NCBI RefSeq assembly: GCF_008831285.2
Contig: NC_045147.1
Location: forward strand, 11,659,427-11,723,426
Length of the DNA stretch: 64,000 nucleotides
Direction of reading: 5' to 3'
DNA from: Nymphaea colorata
Taxonomy: Eukaryota > Streptophyta > Magnoliopsida > Nymphaeales > Nymphaeaceae
This document shows, piece by piece, positions 49,970 through 61,364 of the stretch. Made by a program: the position numbers and the translations under genes. The notes under the pieces were generated by a model that saw only the letters and a list, made by a program, of their open reading frames with translations, did no database searches and was not told the DNA's origin. Positions within the stretch are counted from its first letter, which is position 1; each line of letters starts with the position of its first letter.

Positions 49970-51102
49970 TGTTCGCATCTTCAAATTTTTTGGTTTTTGG
50001 AGTGCTCCAAAAAATGAGATTTTTATTTGAAATGGAGAGAGAAAGGGGACTCACCCATCGGTACGAGGATCAATCGTTCTCGCACCTTTATCAGGGGTAA
50101 TCAATCCAATGGTTATGTCTATTATTTATGCATTTCATTTTAACTTAAACATCTTTTTTTATTCTATATGTTGTGTAAGAAAATATTGAAAGTTTTAATG
50201 TTTCAAACTTTTGAAAAGGTTCTTGAAGAATCATTTAAGAATGTGAAATATTTTAGGGAAAACTAGAATTGAGAAATCTTTGTAAAGATCATTTGGAAAA
50301 CATGAGAAATCATTTTGAAGTCACTTTAGTGTTCTCTTAAGATTTTAAGTAGGTTTGAGATTTTGCTCTAATTCGGTTACTACCTAGTTAGAGCTTCATC
50401 TCATTTTGCTTAAATTCTTTTGGAGAGGTGCTTGTGATCATAAGTGATATTAAGTGATTGTGGATGCGTGAATGCATTGATCCTATATAATTGAAAGAAA
50501 ATAAAACATTCCAAATACAACATTCATCTAAGACATTTCTACCATAACATACATCTAAGATTTTTGTTTATATAGTCAGCATAAATGTTTATGAAGAAAG
50601 AAAAGTTTTGAAAATAGATTGAGGTTGGGGTTGGGGTTGTAGACCATCAAACATGAATTCAATATTGAGTCATTACTTGAGTATTGGTCTTAGTGAAGTC
50701 GATAAATGGAAATGATCTTAAACCATGAGAAAAAAATATTTGAAAGGATGGAGAAGATGAAATACTCTTCTGGAGAGAAAGAGAGATAGAGAAAGGGATT
50801 TCAAAGATTTTTAAACAGAAGATTTCAAAAGGATGAGAAGATGCATATCTCTATATGTATGCATATACGTATATATGCTCTTGACAATGAGGTCTTAACT
50901 TAAGTAGAATGAGAAAATGAAATGAGGTCTTAATTTAAGTAGAATGAGAAAATGAAACTTTTAGAAGAAAGAGGGAAAGAAAGGGAGATAGAAAGAGATG
51001 CATATACATGTGTATATACCATCACATATACACATATATAAAATTTGGTAAAAATGATATTGATTTGAATAGAAAGAAAGATTTTAAAGGAAAATATATA
51101 GA

Positions 51103-51147
<45 letters not shown>

Positions 51148-52530
51148 AAATTTATAGATGAAGACATTTGAGTTGAAAAAAAGATTATAGAGATAGAAAA
51201 TAAGACATTCATGTAGGTATTAAAATAAAATATAGAAGCATAGAGAGAGGAAAATGAAAGGAATCATCATGTTGATACATATGTATATAATATGTATACA
51301 CATATGTGTCTTCATGAGATTAGAAATCAAGAAATGAAAAATAACAGACTTCAAGTTTGATGTAGGCCGAAGGGAAGTTTGGACTCATGCAAGAGTTTAA
51401 GCTAAGTCCCCAAAGCCACATTAGAATGTCTCTTTTAAAAATGTTTTGGAAAGTATGATTTATATAAACATAGAATGTTATTATTTGGTTTGTCACAAGG
51501 GATATATTTCTTCCACCGTTGGTTGTTGAAGAAAAACAAGTAATATAATGAGGCACTCGTTAGGGTTCTTAATTGGGTGATTAGGAAGAAAAATAGCATA
51601 AAATGACATGCAAATACATATTAACATGTACATTTTTGTGAGGATTTTTCTCGGGTTGGACAAGTCCCAACCTCAAAATTTAATATGAAGATAAAGATAA
51701 ACAACCCTAAACCACACTTTCATTCTCACCATACATTCACATATAAATGGAAAACCAAACAACTATGCATGGATAATATATAGACAATCTTTAAAGAAGG
51801 AAAAGAGAGAGATTGAGAGCATGATGGAGAGAGAAATGTTCAACTAGGAGGGAGGACATGGTGTAACTATGAAATGATATACCATCTCATCTTCTCATGC
51901 TCCCGGTGCACTTGAGCATAGCCTTTTGACTCTAAACTAGAGATTGAGAACTATCTCATACGGCCATTGGGAGATGAAGAAGGGGAAAAAATGAAGAAGC
52001 AAAACAAGACAATTTTTGAGAAATGAAATAACATGATTCAAGCATGAAAATAAAAGATCATCTCATTTTCTCATGCTCTCGGTGCACTCAAGCATAGCCT
52101 CTTGACTCTAAAATGGAGATTGAGGGCTATCTCCTTTGACCATAGGGAGAGGAAGAAAAGAGAAAAATAGGAGGAAGCAAAAGAACAACAAGAATGTATT
52201 CAAGAAATGAGAGAACATGATTCAAGCACATCTCCAAATTCGTTCTAAATCCGATTTTGTTTAGTCGGTTGTCAACTCATTCGAGCGTGCGACTTGGGTT
52301 TTTTTTTTAAAAAAAAATGTTTTGGTGTGAGAAATGAGTTCTGAAAACAAAGGAAAGGTCCGTGCACGTGCGACACTCAAATTTTGTCGTTTCAAACTTG
52401 ATTCTAATTTTGGGTTTGAAATGCTTGATTTCGATTTGAACTTAGGTTTTGGATCTAATTTGGATCCAAAGGTTGGGTTTTGTATTTTAATAAAAGAACG
52501 TATCATTTGAAAAAATTCGGGTTGATTACA
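49970..52530. mobile_element. 2.56-kb solo-LTR-like insertion in the satellite
   Basis: The segment starts TGTTCGCATC and ends GGGTTGATTACA, so it has TG...CA ends. It is flanked by ATGCT on the left and ATGTC on the right, an imperfect 5-bp duplication of the satellite target ATG(C/T)C. Satellite sequence continues across it from TTCTTTTC to CGAAGATAA, as in the intact unit at 46110-46135. It has no recognisable coding sequence. It contains a two-copy tandem repeat of about 175 bp at 51880-52230 (CTCGGTGCACTCAAGCATAG), a two-copy repeat of about 36 bp near 50890-50960 and a (TA)n tract at 51109-51144. A large gypsy-type solo LTR is the best reading. Confidence 0.65.
51109..51144. repeat. (TA)n microsatellite
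   Basis: About 18 TA units lie inside the solo-LTR-like insertion. Confidence 0.95.
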
Positions 52531-55500
52531 ATGTCGAAGATAAAAAATGCCGATTTAGCGAGAATCATTAACTCCGACGAAGTGCAGTCGGTCGTGAAGC
52601 TCGCGAGATCGATATTTGTCATCTTTGTCATCGGAAAAATGTACCCAGTCTTTTTCTCCGACAGCTAGTCTATGGAACCAAGGGATCAAAGACCAATGCC
52701 GACCTCACCTGAGTTTTGCACCGTCTTGAAATTCCGACGGCTTCTTCAAATTCCAGCCGACTTCTTCAAATTCCGATGGCTTCTTGAAATTCAGACGATT
52801 TCTTCCATAACACCTTATCTACAAAACCAACAGATCATTGACCAATACTGATCTCGCCAGCCCGGCCATCGGTTTCACCTCTGGTGGCTGGACTTTTAAG
52901 AAATCATCTGAATGATGGGAAGAAATCGTTTGAATTTCAAGAAGTCATTTGAATGGAGGGAAGAAGTCGCCTAAATGGCAGGAAAAAGTCGTTTGAATTT
53001 CAAGAAGCCATCGAAATTTCAAGAAGTCAGCCAGAATTTCAAGAAGCGGTGGAACACTGGCGAGATCAGCGTTGGTTTTCTATTTCTTGGTTCTGTAGAC
53101 TAGGTGTCGGAGAAAAATACTGGGTATATTCTACTCACGGGTAAGATAACAAACGTTGATTTAGCGAGAATCATTAACTCCGATGAAGTGCAGCCGGTCG
53201 TGAAGCTTACGAGATCGGCATTTTTATCTTCACCCTGGAAGAATGGACCCAGTCATTTTCTCCGACACCTAGTCTACGGAACCAAGGGATCGAAGACCAA
53301 TGCCGATCTCACCTGAGTTCAATGACTTCTTGAAATTCCAACGGCTTCATGAAATTCTGATGGCTTTCTGAAATTCCAACCGAATTCTTGAAATTCCAAT
53401 GGCTTCTTGAAATTCCGGCTGAATTCTTGAAATCCGATGCTTCTTGAAATTCAAATGATTTATTCTCCGACACTCTATCTATGGGACCAACTGATCGTAA
53501 ACCAATGCCGATCTCACCAGCCCGGCCATCGGTTTCACCTCCAGTGGCCAGAATTTCAAGAACTCGTCTAAATGGAGGCAACAAGTCATCTGAATTTCAA
53601 GAAGTCATCTGAATGACAGGAAGAAGTCTGAATTTCAAGAAATCGTCTGAAGGGTGAGAAGAAGTCGTCGGAATTTCAATAAACTGTTGGAATTTCAAGA
53701 AGCCATCGGAATTTCAAGAATCCGCCGAAACTTAGGCAAGATTGGTCTTCAATCACTTGGTAGGGTAGAATAGGTGTCGGAGAAAAAGACCCGGTACTTT
53801 CTTCTCATGGCAAAGAAAACAAATGCCGATTTAGCAAGAACCATTAACTCCGACGAAGTGTAGTCGGTCGTGAAGCTCTCAAGATCGGCATTTGACATCC
53901 TTGCCCTGGGAAAAATGTACCCAGTGTTTTTCTCTGACACCTAGTCTACAAAACCAAGGGATCGAAAACCAATGCGATCTCGCTTGAGTTCTGCGGCCTC
54001 TTGAAATTTCGACAGCTTCATGAAATTTTGATGGCTTCTTGAAATTCTAGTCGACGTATTCAAATTCCGATGGCTTCTTGAAATTTAGACGATTTCTTCT
54101 CCGACACCTTATCTATGGATCAACTGACCGTAGGCCAATGTCGATCTCTCCACGCCGGCCACCGATTTCACCTTCGGTGGCCAGAATTTAAAGAATCATC
54201 TGAATGGTGGGAAGAAGTCGTTTGAATTTCAAGAAATCTGAATGATGGGAAGAAGTCGTCTGAATTTCAAGAAATTGTCTAAATGGCGGGAAGAAGTCGT
54301 CGGAATTTCAAGAAGTCGTGGAACATAGGCGAGATCAGCATTGGTCCTTGATCCCTTGGTTTCGTAGACTAGGTGTCGAAGAAAAATACTGGATACATTC
54401 TTCTCAGGGCTAGGATAACAAATGTCAAGACGAAGTATAGTCGGTCGTGAAGCTCACAAGATCGGCATTTGTCATCGTTGTCATGAGAGGAATGTACCCA
54501 GTATTTTTCTCCGACACCTTGTCTATGGAACCAAGGGATCGAAGAACGATGCCGATCTTTCCTGGGTTTCATGGCTTCTTGAAATTCCGGATGACTTCTT
54601 GAAATTTTGATGGCTTCATCAAATTTTGATGGCTTCTTGAAATTCTGGCCGACTTCTTGAAATTTTGACGGCTTCTTGAAATTCAGACGATTCTTTTCCG
54701 ACACCTTGTCTATGGAACCAACTGATCGTATACCAATGCCGATCTCGCCAGCCCAGCCACCGGTTTCACCTCTAGTGGCTAGAATTTCAGCAAATCATCT
54801 GAATGGCAAGAAAAAGTCCTCTGAATTTCAAGAAGTCATTTGAATTTGAAGAAATCGTCTGAACGGCGGGAAGAAGTCGTCTGAATTTTAATAAATTGTC
54901 GAAATTTCAAAAAGCCATCAAAATTCAAGAATGTGTCGAAACTTAGGCGAGATTGGCATTGGTCTTTGATCACTTGGTACCGTAGACTAGGTGTCGAAGA
55001 AAAAGACCGGGTACATTCTTCTCATGGTTAAGATAACAAATGCCGATTTAGCGAGAATCATTAACTTCGACGAAGTGCAGTCGGTCGTGAAGTTCACGAA
55101 ATCAGAATTTGTCATCTTTGCCCTGGGAAAATGTACCCAGTCCTTTTCTCCGACACCTAGTCTACGGAACCAAGGAATCAAAGAGCAATGCTGAACTCGC
55201 CTAACTTCCACCGCTTCTTGAAATTCCGATGGCTTCATGAAATTCTGATGGCTTCTTGAAATTCCGGCTGACTTCTTCAAATTTCGATGGCTTCTTGAAA
55301 TTGAGACAATTTCTTATCTGACACCTTATGTACGGAACCAACAGATCATAGACCAATACCGATCTCGCCAGCCCAGCCACCGGTTTCACCTCTGGTGGCC
55401 AGAATTTCAAGAAATCATCTGAATGGTGGGAAGAAGTCGTTTGAATTTCAAGAAATTGTCTAAATAGCAGGAAGAAGTCATCGGAATTTCAAGAAGCCCT

Positions 55501-56190
55501 TGGAAGTTTATGAAGTCTGCTGAAATTTCAGGAAGCCATCGGAATTTCAAGAAGCCGTGGAACTCAGGCAAGATCGACATTGGTCTTCGATCCATTGGTT
55601 TTGTAGACTAGGTGTCGGAGAAAAAGACTAGGAACATTCTTATCAGGCCTAAGGTAACTCCGACGACATGCAGTCGGTCGTGAAGCTCACAAGATCGGCA
55701 TTTGTCATCTTTGCCCTGGGAGGAATGTACTCAGTCTTTTTCTCCGACACCTAGTCTATGGAACCAAGGGATCGAATACCAATGCTGATCTTGCCCGAGT
55801 TCCACATCTTTTTAAAATTCCAACGACTTCGTCAAAATTCAATGGCTTCTTGAAATTCCAGTCGACTTCTCTAAATTCCGTTGGCTTCTTGAAATTTAGA
55901 CAATTTCTTTTTCGACTCCCTACAGAACCAACTAATCGTAGACCAATGCCGATCTCACCAACGCGGCCACCGGTTTCACCTCCGATGGCCAGAATTTCAA
56001 GAAAAGTCATCTGAATGGCAGAAAGAAGTCATCTGAATTTCAAGAAGTCATCTGAATGATGAGAAGAAGTCGTTTGAATTTCAAGAAATCGTCTGAACGG
56101 CTTGAAGAAGTCGTCTTAATTTCAAGAAACCGTCGAAATTTCAAGAAGCCATGGAACTCAGGCGAGATGGGCATTGGTCTTCTATCCATG
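52531..56190. repeat. Palindromic RPL4-derived satellite, block 2 (about 6 units)
   Basis: It continues block 1 after the insertion: loop centres lie near 52562, 53169, 53839 and 55055. Two further units have internal deletions of the loop or inner arms near 54428 (the AATCATTAACT part is missing) and 55655. Unit spacing is about 590-670 bp. The last recognisable piece ends GGGCATTGGTCTTCTATCCA at about 56190, followed by unrelated sequence and then SDR pseudogene D. As in block 1, both strands show short frames ending around TGYI, DEVQSVV and MYPVFF because the unit is its own inverse. Confidence 0.92.
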
Positions 56191-56261
56191 TACTCATCCG
56201 TGTTACACTCCTTTTAGCTTTGAGAGTTAGGTTGAGGGGGTATGCCATGTCGCATTTTTAG

Positions 56262-56800
56262 AGGTAGAGGTTGGAAGGTTCTACCTATTTAAAAAAGAAC
56301 TACAAGTATTGTGGTTCATTTTGCAATTCATGAGAACCTAGCGAAGTGCAAATACTAACCAAAATTCAGATTCATTTTATAAATTACCATCTTAACTTGG
56401 AGGCGGATACAAGTAAAATCTGTCCATAAATGATTCGTAAACAGGTGAAATTTCAATGGCGGCATGTTGAAATAAATATCCGAACTAGAAAGATAAATTA
56501 AGGATGAGACAAATTAATCTGTTGATAGAAGTCCAGTTGTATTCACTGCACTTATGAGAAAAAAGTAAAAACAAAAAACAAACAACACCCTGCATTTGCT
56601 TTCGAATACCAGATCTGTTTCGGTGATCATCAGAACCCGACATTCTTGCTTTCATGGAAGTGGTGACCTGCTGGGCCACCTTGGGGGAAGGACAGCAACG
56701 CGTACCAAATTGGCAGCACCTTCAGCCGGAGAGAGATCGCCGGTGGCGAAGCTCATGTCAGTAATCACAAGCTTTGCCGTTCAACTCAAAGGCCAAGAGG
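56262..56800 (-). pseudogene. SDR pseudogene D: truncated exon 5, twin of pseudogene C
   Basis: From about 56800 down, the minus strand shows the second half of SDR exon 5 (ELNGKA, LSPAEGAANLVRVA, then HFHESKNVGF with stop near 56630), broken by indels. Upstream of the break, at 56801, unrelated sequence begins. Its 3' flank 56262-56630 matches 36957-37310 nearly base for base (e.g. AACTACAAGTATTGTGGTTC in both). The two pseudogenes are thus a duplicated pair in direct orientation about 19.3 kb apart. Confidence 0.75.
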
Positions 56801-57349
56801 ATTATGTTCACCAAATTTTAGTGCTTGATGTCTCGCATTGACAGAGGACGACTGCCAGTTCGGTCCATACTCATTTAGGCTACTTGGAGAAATGTTTAAT
56901 AATTGGAGACATACAAATTATTTAGCCAACACCGCTACATGTTGATTCTTTTGGAGCGATCAACTATGACTGGGGCCAAGGCCAAGCAAGTCAAATTATT
57001 AGTAAAGGTTTCTAATAACAATAAGAACGATTTTGCGTTTGTTTGCTTGATATACCCTTGGTGTTTCAATTTAACCCAAAAACAAAACTACAAAATATTA
57101 GATTTCATTGGCAAGGAGAATCTAACTGCAGATACTAACCAAATACAGATTCATTTTAAATTTATATGTCCATCATAACCTGGCAGACAATCCAAACTTG
57201 AACTTAAGATTGCCATTGCCTCAAATTTCAGCAAATATCCAAACAAGAAAGGTAAACCAAGATAGATTAAGTTGAGGGCGAAAAAAGAAAAACAAAAAAA
57301 CAAAATCATTACACATTTGCTTTTGAATTCCAGAACTTTTTGGTGATCA

Positions 57350-59524
57350 TCAGAACTTGGCATCCTTACCTTCAAGGAAGTTGTGGCCAGAAAGGCCACC
57401 GGCGGGGAGGAGAGCAACACACACCAAATTCGCGGCCCCTTCAGCCGGAGAGAGATCGCCGGTGCCGAAGGTCATGTCAGTCATCACATAGCCAGGGGTG
57501 GCACTATTGACACAAGCTTTGTCGCCCAATTCAAGGGCCAAAAGCCTCGTGTATGCGTTCAACGCAATCTTGGAGACGGTGTAAGAAGGAACCTTGAGGG
57601 GCCACTTCTCCATGGCCTGTTTGGATTTCAGATCTTCAAGGAACGTGTCTAACACCTCATCAATCTTTTGCTCCGTCAACCCCTCTGTATCGCTCAATTG
57701 CTTCCTCAACTCATCATCCCTGAGAAACTGCTAGCATCATTGTTGATTTACTGTCAATTTTATATATCTATCTTTGGTTTAAGAACACTTGGAAAACAAA
57801 AAAAAATTGATTTGTTTACTACTTGCAAAAAAAAAAATAAAGCCATATGAGCTTACGGGGTTGAACCAGGGAACAGATTAATGTTGGAGACTTACAAGAA
57901 GTAGTCCGTAGACGGATGAGACGTTGACAATCCTGGGCTTGTAAGAAGAGGGGCGCAGGAGAGGGAGCAACGCCTTGGTCACCCTCTTGGTTCCGTAGAA
58001 GTTGGTCTCTATGCAGTCCTTTGCCGACTCCTGCTTCTCCAGTATCCTGTTTAAGCATGGAGGATGTACCTGTGTATAATCCTTTTCTCAAGGAGAAAAA
58101 TAAAAAAATCAACACACATGTACAAACACACACACACTCACAGTTTTCAAGATTCTGAATTACACTTCAAAGAAGACAATAGTCTTTGACAATAGCTTCA
58201 ATTAAGGAAACTTTTATACCAGTAATTGTCATGCACACAGACCTGTGCACATTTGCGCCGTGTACAAGCCTGGGATCATGACCAGGTTCCCAAATCTTTA
58301 TGGGGTAAACGACTCGTTAATTGTTTTAGTTGCCGACTCGTTATTCCTTAAAATATCAACACCCTAAATTTTCTTATCTAAGCGTAAATGGTTAGGTAAT
58401 CTATTCATCTATATTGAAGAATTGATCTAAAGGAATAATTCATTGTATAGAATCCTTGCCCAGAGCATGCATTACATATAGTTTAAATGGTCAGAAAGAA
58501 CGCTGCCACAGTTGAAGCTGAAACTGTTCCACAAAATGTGCAGACGACGGCTTCTTCAGTTTATGGAATCAAATAAAACGCCTCCTAATACAAGGGCATA
58601 CGAATTTCATGAACTAGGAGAGAGGAAGAGGGAGAGGGTACCAGAAAGGTTCTCATGTCTACATTGTTCTGTTCCAAGAACTTCCAATCAGCATTTAGAA
58701 CAGCAGCGTTGTTTACCTGCATCAACAATATATTTTCTGCTTAATCAACCTATGAAAATTAATATACCTTGGGGCTTTTATTTTAAATCAACTTTATGGC
58801 GAGAAGAGGAAAAGAAGCTTCATTGATGAGCGAAAAGTTCGAGGAAACTTTCTTTCACGATGCTTGATACTTGATTGCCCCTACAAAATAGGAAATCAAT
58901 CGAACACCAGGGTTCGATACTCGAGCGCTTTTCTTCCCTCTTGCGAGGAAGGTCTGAACATACAAGGAATTAATTTCTATTATACTTCGTGTCTAATAAG
59001 TTTGGTTTCTGATGTCAATTGATTTTTATTGAAAGCGTTTGACCGACACGTAGGGAGGATGGAAACCTAACAACTTTTGGTTTCTACTTACCAGAATGTC
59101 GATAAATCCAACATGTAGCTTCAACCAGTCGACGAAATTCATCACACTCTGCCGTTGAGTAATATCGAGAGTGTGGAAGATGACCTTCTTCCTCCCCAAT
59201 TGTGCCGCCTCCTGCAGGAACTGTTGAGCAGAGGCTGAAAGTTCCTCTTGTGGCCTACGAGCAGTCATGATGACGGTAAGCCCCTTTTCTGCGAGCTGCC
59301 GGCAGACTTCCAGCCCGATCCCTCGGTTCCCTCCCGTCACCACCGCCACTGTCTCCTCACTCCACCACTCTGAAGTACCCTGCGCTTCCTGCAACCAAAA
59401 TTAAACCGGTCGACGTTTATCATCGGATCGATCCAGAAGATGTATCGGCAGCCAGGTTCTAGGTAACAAATTTCCTTGACATAAAAGTTCTTTGGGGTGT
59501 TTTTCATCAAGATTTGCTCACCAT
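57350..59524 (-). CDS. SDR4: short-chain dehydrogenase/reductase, complete copy
   Basis: Coding exons 59524-59522 (ATG only), 59388-59092, 58716-58642, 58069-57896 and 57727-57350 join in phase 0 to 308 residues. TGGNRGIG is at 19-26, NNAA at 102-105, Asn in TNFYG at 148, Ser in VSSVYG at 177, Tyr/Lys in YTVSK at 232/236, so the catalytic tetrad is complete. Exon 3 is two codons shorter and exon 2 one codon longer than in SDR1. The start of exon 4 (VHPPCLNRILEKQ) differs from all paralogues, as expected for the variable substrate region of the family. The proline motif VNSATPGYV replaces the VNSVHPG of the others. It is the most compact copy (2.2 kb) and the best candidate, with SDR1 and SDR3, for an active NADPH-dependent reductase. 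Confidence 0.9.
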
Positions 59525-60427
59525 TTTTTGTGGGAATACCGGTCCAATCGGATCCAGAACTCGGACAACAATCTTTCAAACTGGAAAATTGCAGAGAGTT
59601 GATAATTCTTTAACCTTCCTCTCTCTTATCTCGCATTTCGCTCACCCTCTCCCTCAAATGTGCAACTACGATAAAGAGATTCGGGTTCAGAGATGTCTCT
59701 TTCTCTCGTACGTTAAGATAAGACTCTGGAACAAGTTTGAAAAAGAACGAATCTGTGGTTTGTATGGCGCATCTTAGGTGGCGGTAAGAGATTGAAGGTT
59801 TCATCGTCTCCCTTTAGGTGGTCCAGCAGGTCTGTTATTTCAACAGGTGTTTCGTACCGCTTGACAACTAGTCAGCATCAGAATCACGTACAACTCTGTA
59901 GCGTTTTGCAAAAGACTGTAGATGTCAGACGCCTTGGGAGATTCGAGTTTCACTGTTTTACTTTAATTTCACTTTCGTCCTTCATCACATTTGGGCAGAA
60001 CCACCCAATTCATTCATGTGGCAGTCTGACTCGTCATGATGAACAGAAAAAAATATGTCATGATGAACATACGTAAGTCGAGTGAGGAATCCACTTAAAA
60101 AAAAAAAAAAAAAAAGAGAAATATGAACAGGATGTACTTGTGGAGTGTTGAAGTGGGTTCCTCATCCTGATTTTTAAAAAATTTGATTCTCGAGACAAAC
60201 ACAAGACCGAAATCCCGAATCTTTTATGAAAATATGAAGAAATTGGGATTTCGCTCTGTGGATTTAGATCCCAACATGTTTGTTAGTGGTTATAAGATTC
60301 AAGCAAACGTCGTTTTCAATTAGCGAGTGAATCAGTGATGGCTTTGAGAGGGCTTTTCAACAACAAATATTTGTTTTCTTTTACTCGTAAAAGAGCATCA
60401 ATTTTTGACACAGTTGCAAGGTCTAAT
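59525..60427. other. 5' flank of SDR4, no gene seen
   Basis: It holds the presumed SDR4 promoter. A run of about 18 A occurs near 60096-60114. No coding region or TATA box is convincing. Confidence 0.4.
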
Positions 60428-60976
60428 TGTTGGGTCAAGTCCAGTCTCAAGTGAGGACTCAACCCGACCCATCACTTAAGTGATGGGCGGAGGAAAAGAG
60501 AAGGGCACCAGTTGGTGCCCCCATCGCCCTTACATCTCTTTCTTTTGGGGAAAAAGAAAAGAGATCTCCCCCTTGTGGCTGCACACAACAAAAGGAGAAG
60601 GAAAAGAGGAAGGCAAAGAAGAGAAGAATGAGAAATCGCAGCAAGGTTGCGTGTGTTGATTGGCACGCCAAGAAGAGAAATGAAAGACAAAGAAGAAAGA
60701 AGAAATTAAGGGAGTCTTCATTGGGTGATCTCTTTCTTGTTTCTTTGAGGCTCTTTCTTTCACTCGTATAAGAGAGTGTTATTGCTCTCTTGAGTTCACT
60801 GTTTTTCGTAAAACAGTAAGGATATTGTTGCTGGTGTATTTGGCTCCTTTCTTGATGTATAAAAAGTCTCTCTTGCCCATGGTTTTTTATCCCATTATTG
60901 GAGGGTTTTTTACGTAAATTGGTCTCTTATTTCTGCATTATTTAGCATATATTTGATATATATTACTTTAATATAA
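60428..60976 (+). mobile_element. Partial LTR of a copia-like element, plus orientation
   Basis: It starts TGTTGGGTCAAGTCC after a possible target half CTAAT. Near 60880-60935 it carries the motif order GGTTTTTTATCCCATT, GGAGGGTTTTTTACGTAAAT that is common in copia LTRs downstream of the transcription start. A TATA-like TGTATAAAAAG is at 60857. The LTR runs without an end into the minus-strand copia element, which seems to have inserted into it at about 60976. Confidence 0.6.
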
Positions 60977-61364
60977 TGAAAAACAAGGAAGAGAGAATGA
61001 GAGACACAGAGCTTAACGTGGTACGGAGAATGATTCTCCTACGTCCACAATGAACCTCTCTCACAGATTATTCTAGGTGAGGTTTCATTATTTATAGAGG
61101 AAGAATTACATCTCGTCAATCTTGGAAAGATGTCTTTCCTTTTGTTTACAGTTTGGCTTATTCATTCGTTGGGATTTTCTTCCCTTTGTTGGCTTGAAAA
61201 TTTCTTCTTCCTTGCTGCTCTAATCATGGGATTTTTTCAGTTGACGCTGGTTTCCTTTTTCCTCAATTTTCTTGCCTTTGTTTTCAGCTTGTTTTTCTTG
61301 CCTTTGTGGTGTGTTTCCAAATTCATCGCTGGATTGGGATCTCGTTGGATCTACTATGCTGACA
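60977..61364 (-). mobile_element. 3' LTR of the minus-strand Ty1/copia element
   Basis: On the minus strand the LTR starts TGTCAGCATAG directly after the polypurine tract GAGTTTGAGGGGGGA (61365-61379) and appears to end CTTGTTTTTCA at 60977, about 388 bp. It contains CTCTATAAATAATG as a TATA box (about 61100-61087). The outer border is inferred from the CA end and is less certain than the inner one. Confidence 0.65.

Noticed and set aside
43197..56010. Dozens of 60-110 codon frames in the satellite as possible genes
   Set aside because: They arise from the repeated, palindromic unit; starts and stops vary from copy to copy and both strands give mirror peptides.
43379..56190. GAATTTCAAGAA motifs as heat shock elements
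   Set aside because: The spacing is GAA-one base-TTC-two bases-GAA, whereas a heat shock element needs two bases in both gaps; the motif is simply the satellite subrepeat.
43379..56190. CRISPR-like array of short repeats
   Set aside because: Subrepeats have no regular unique spacers, no cas genes are present and the context is a plant nuclear genome.
60459..60763. Overlapping 70-77 codon minus-strand frames
   Set aside because: They lie in the pyrimidine-rich part of a copia LTR and have no conserved features.
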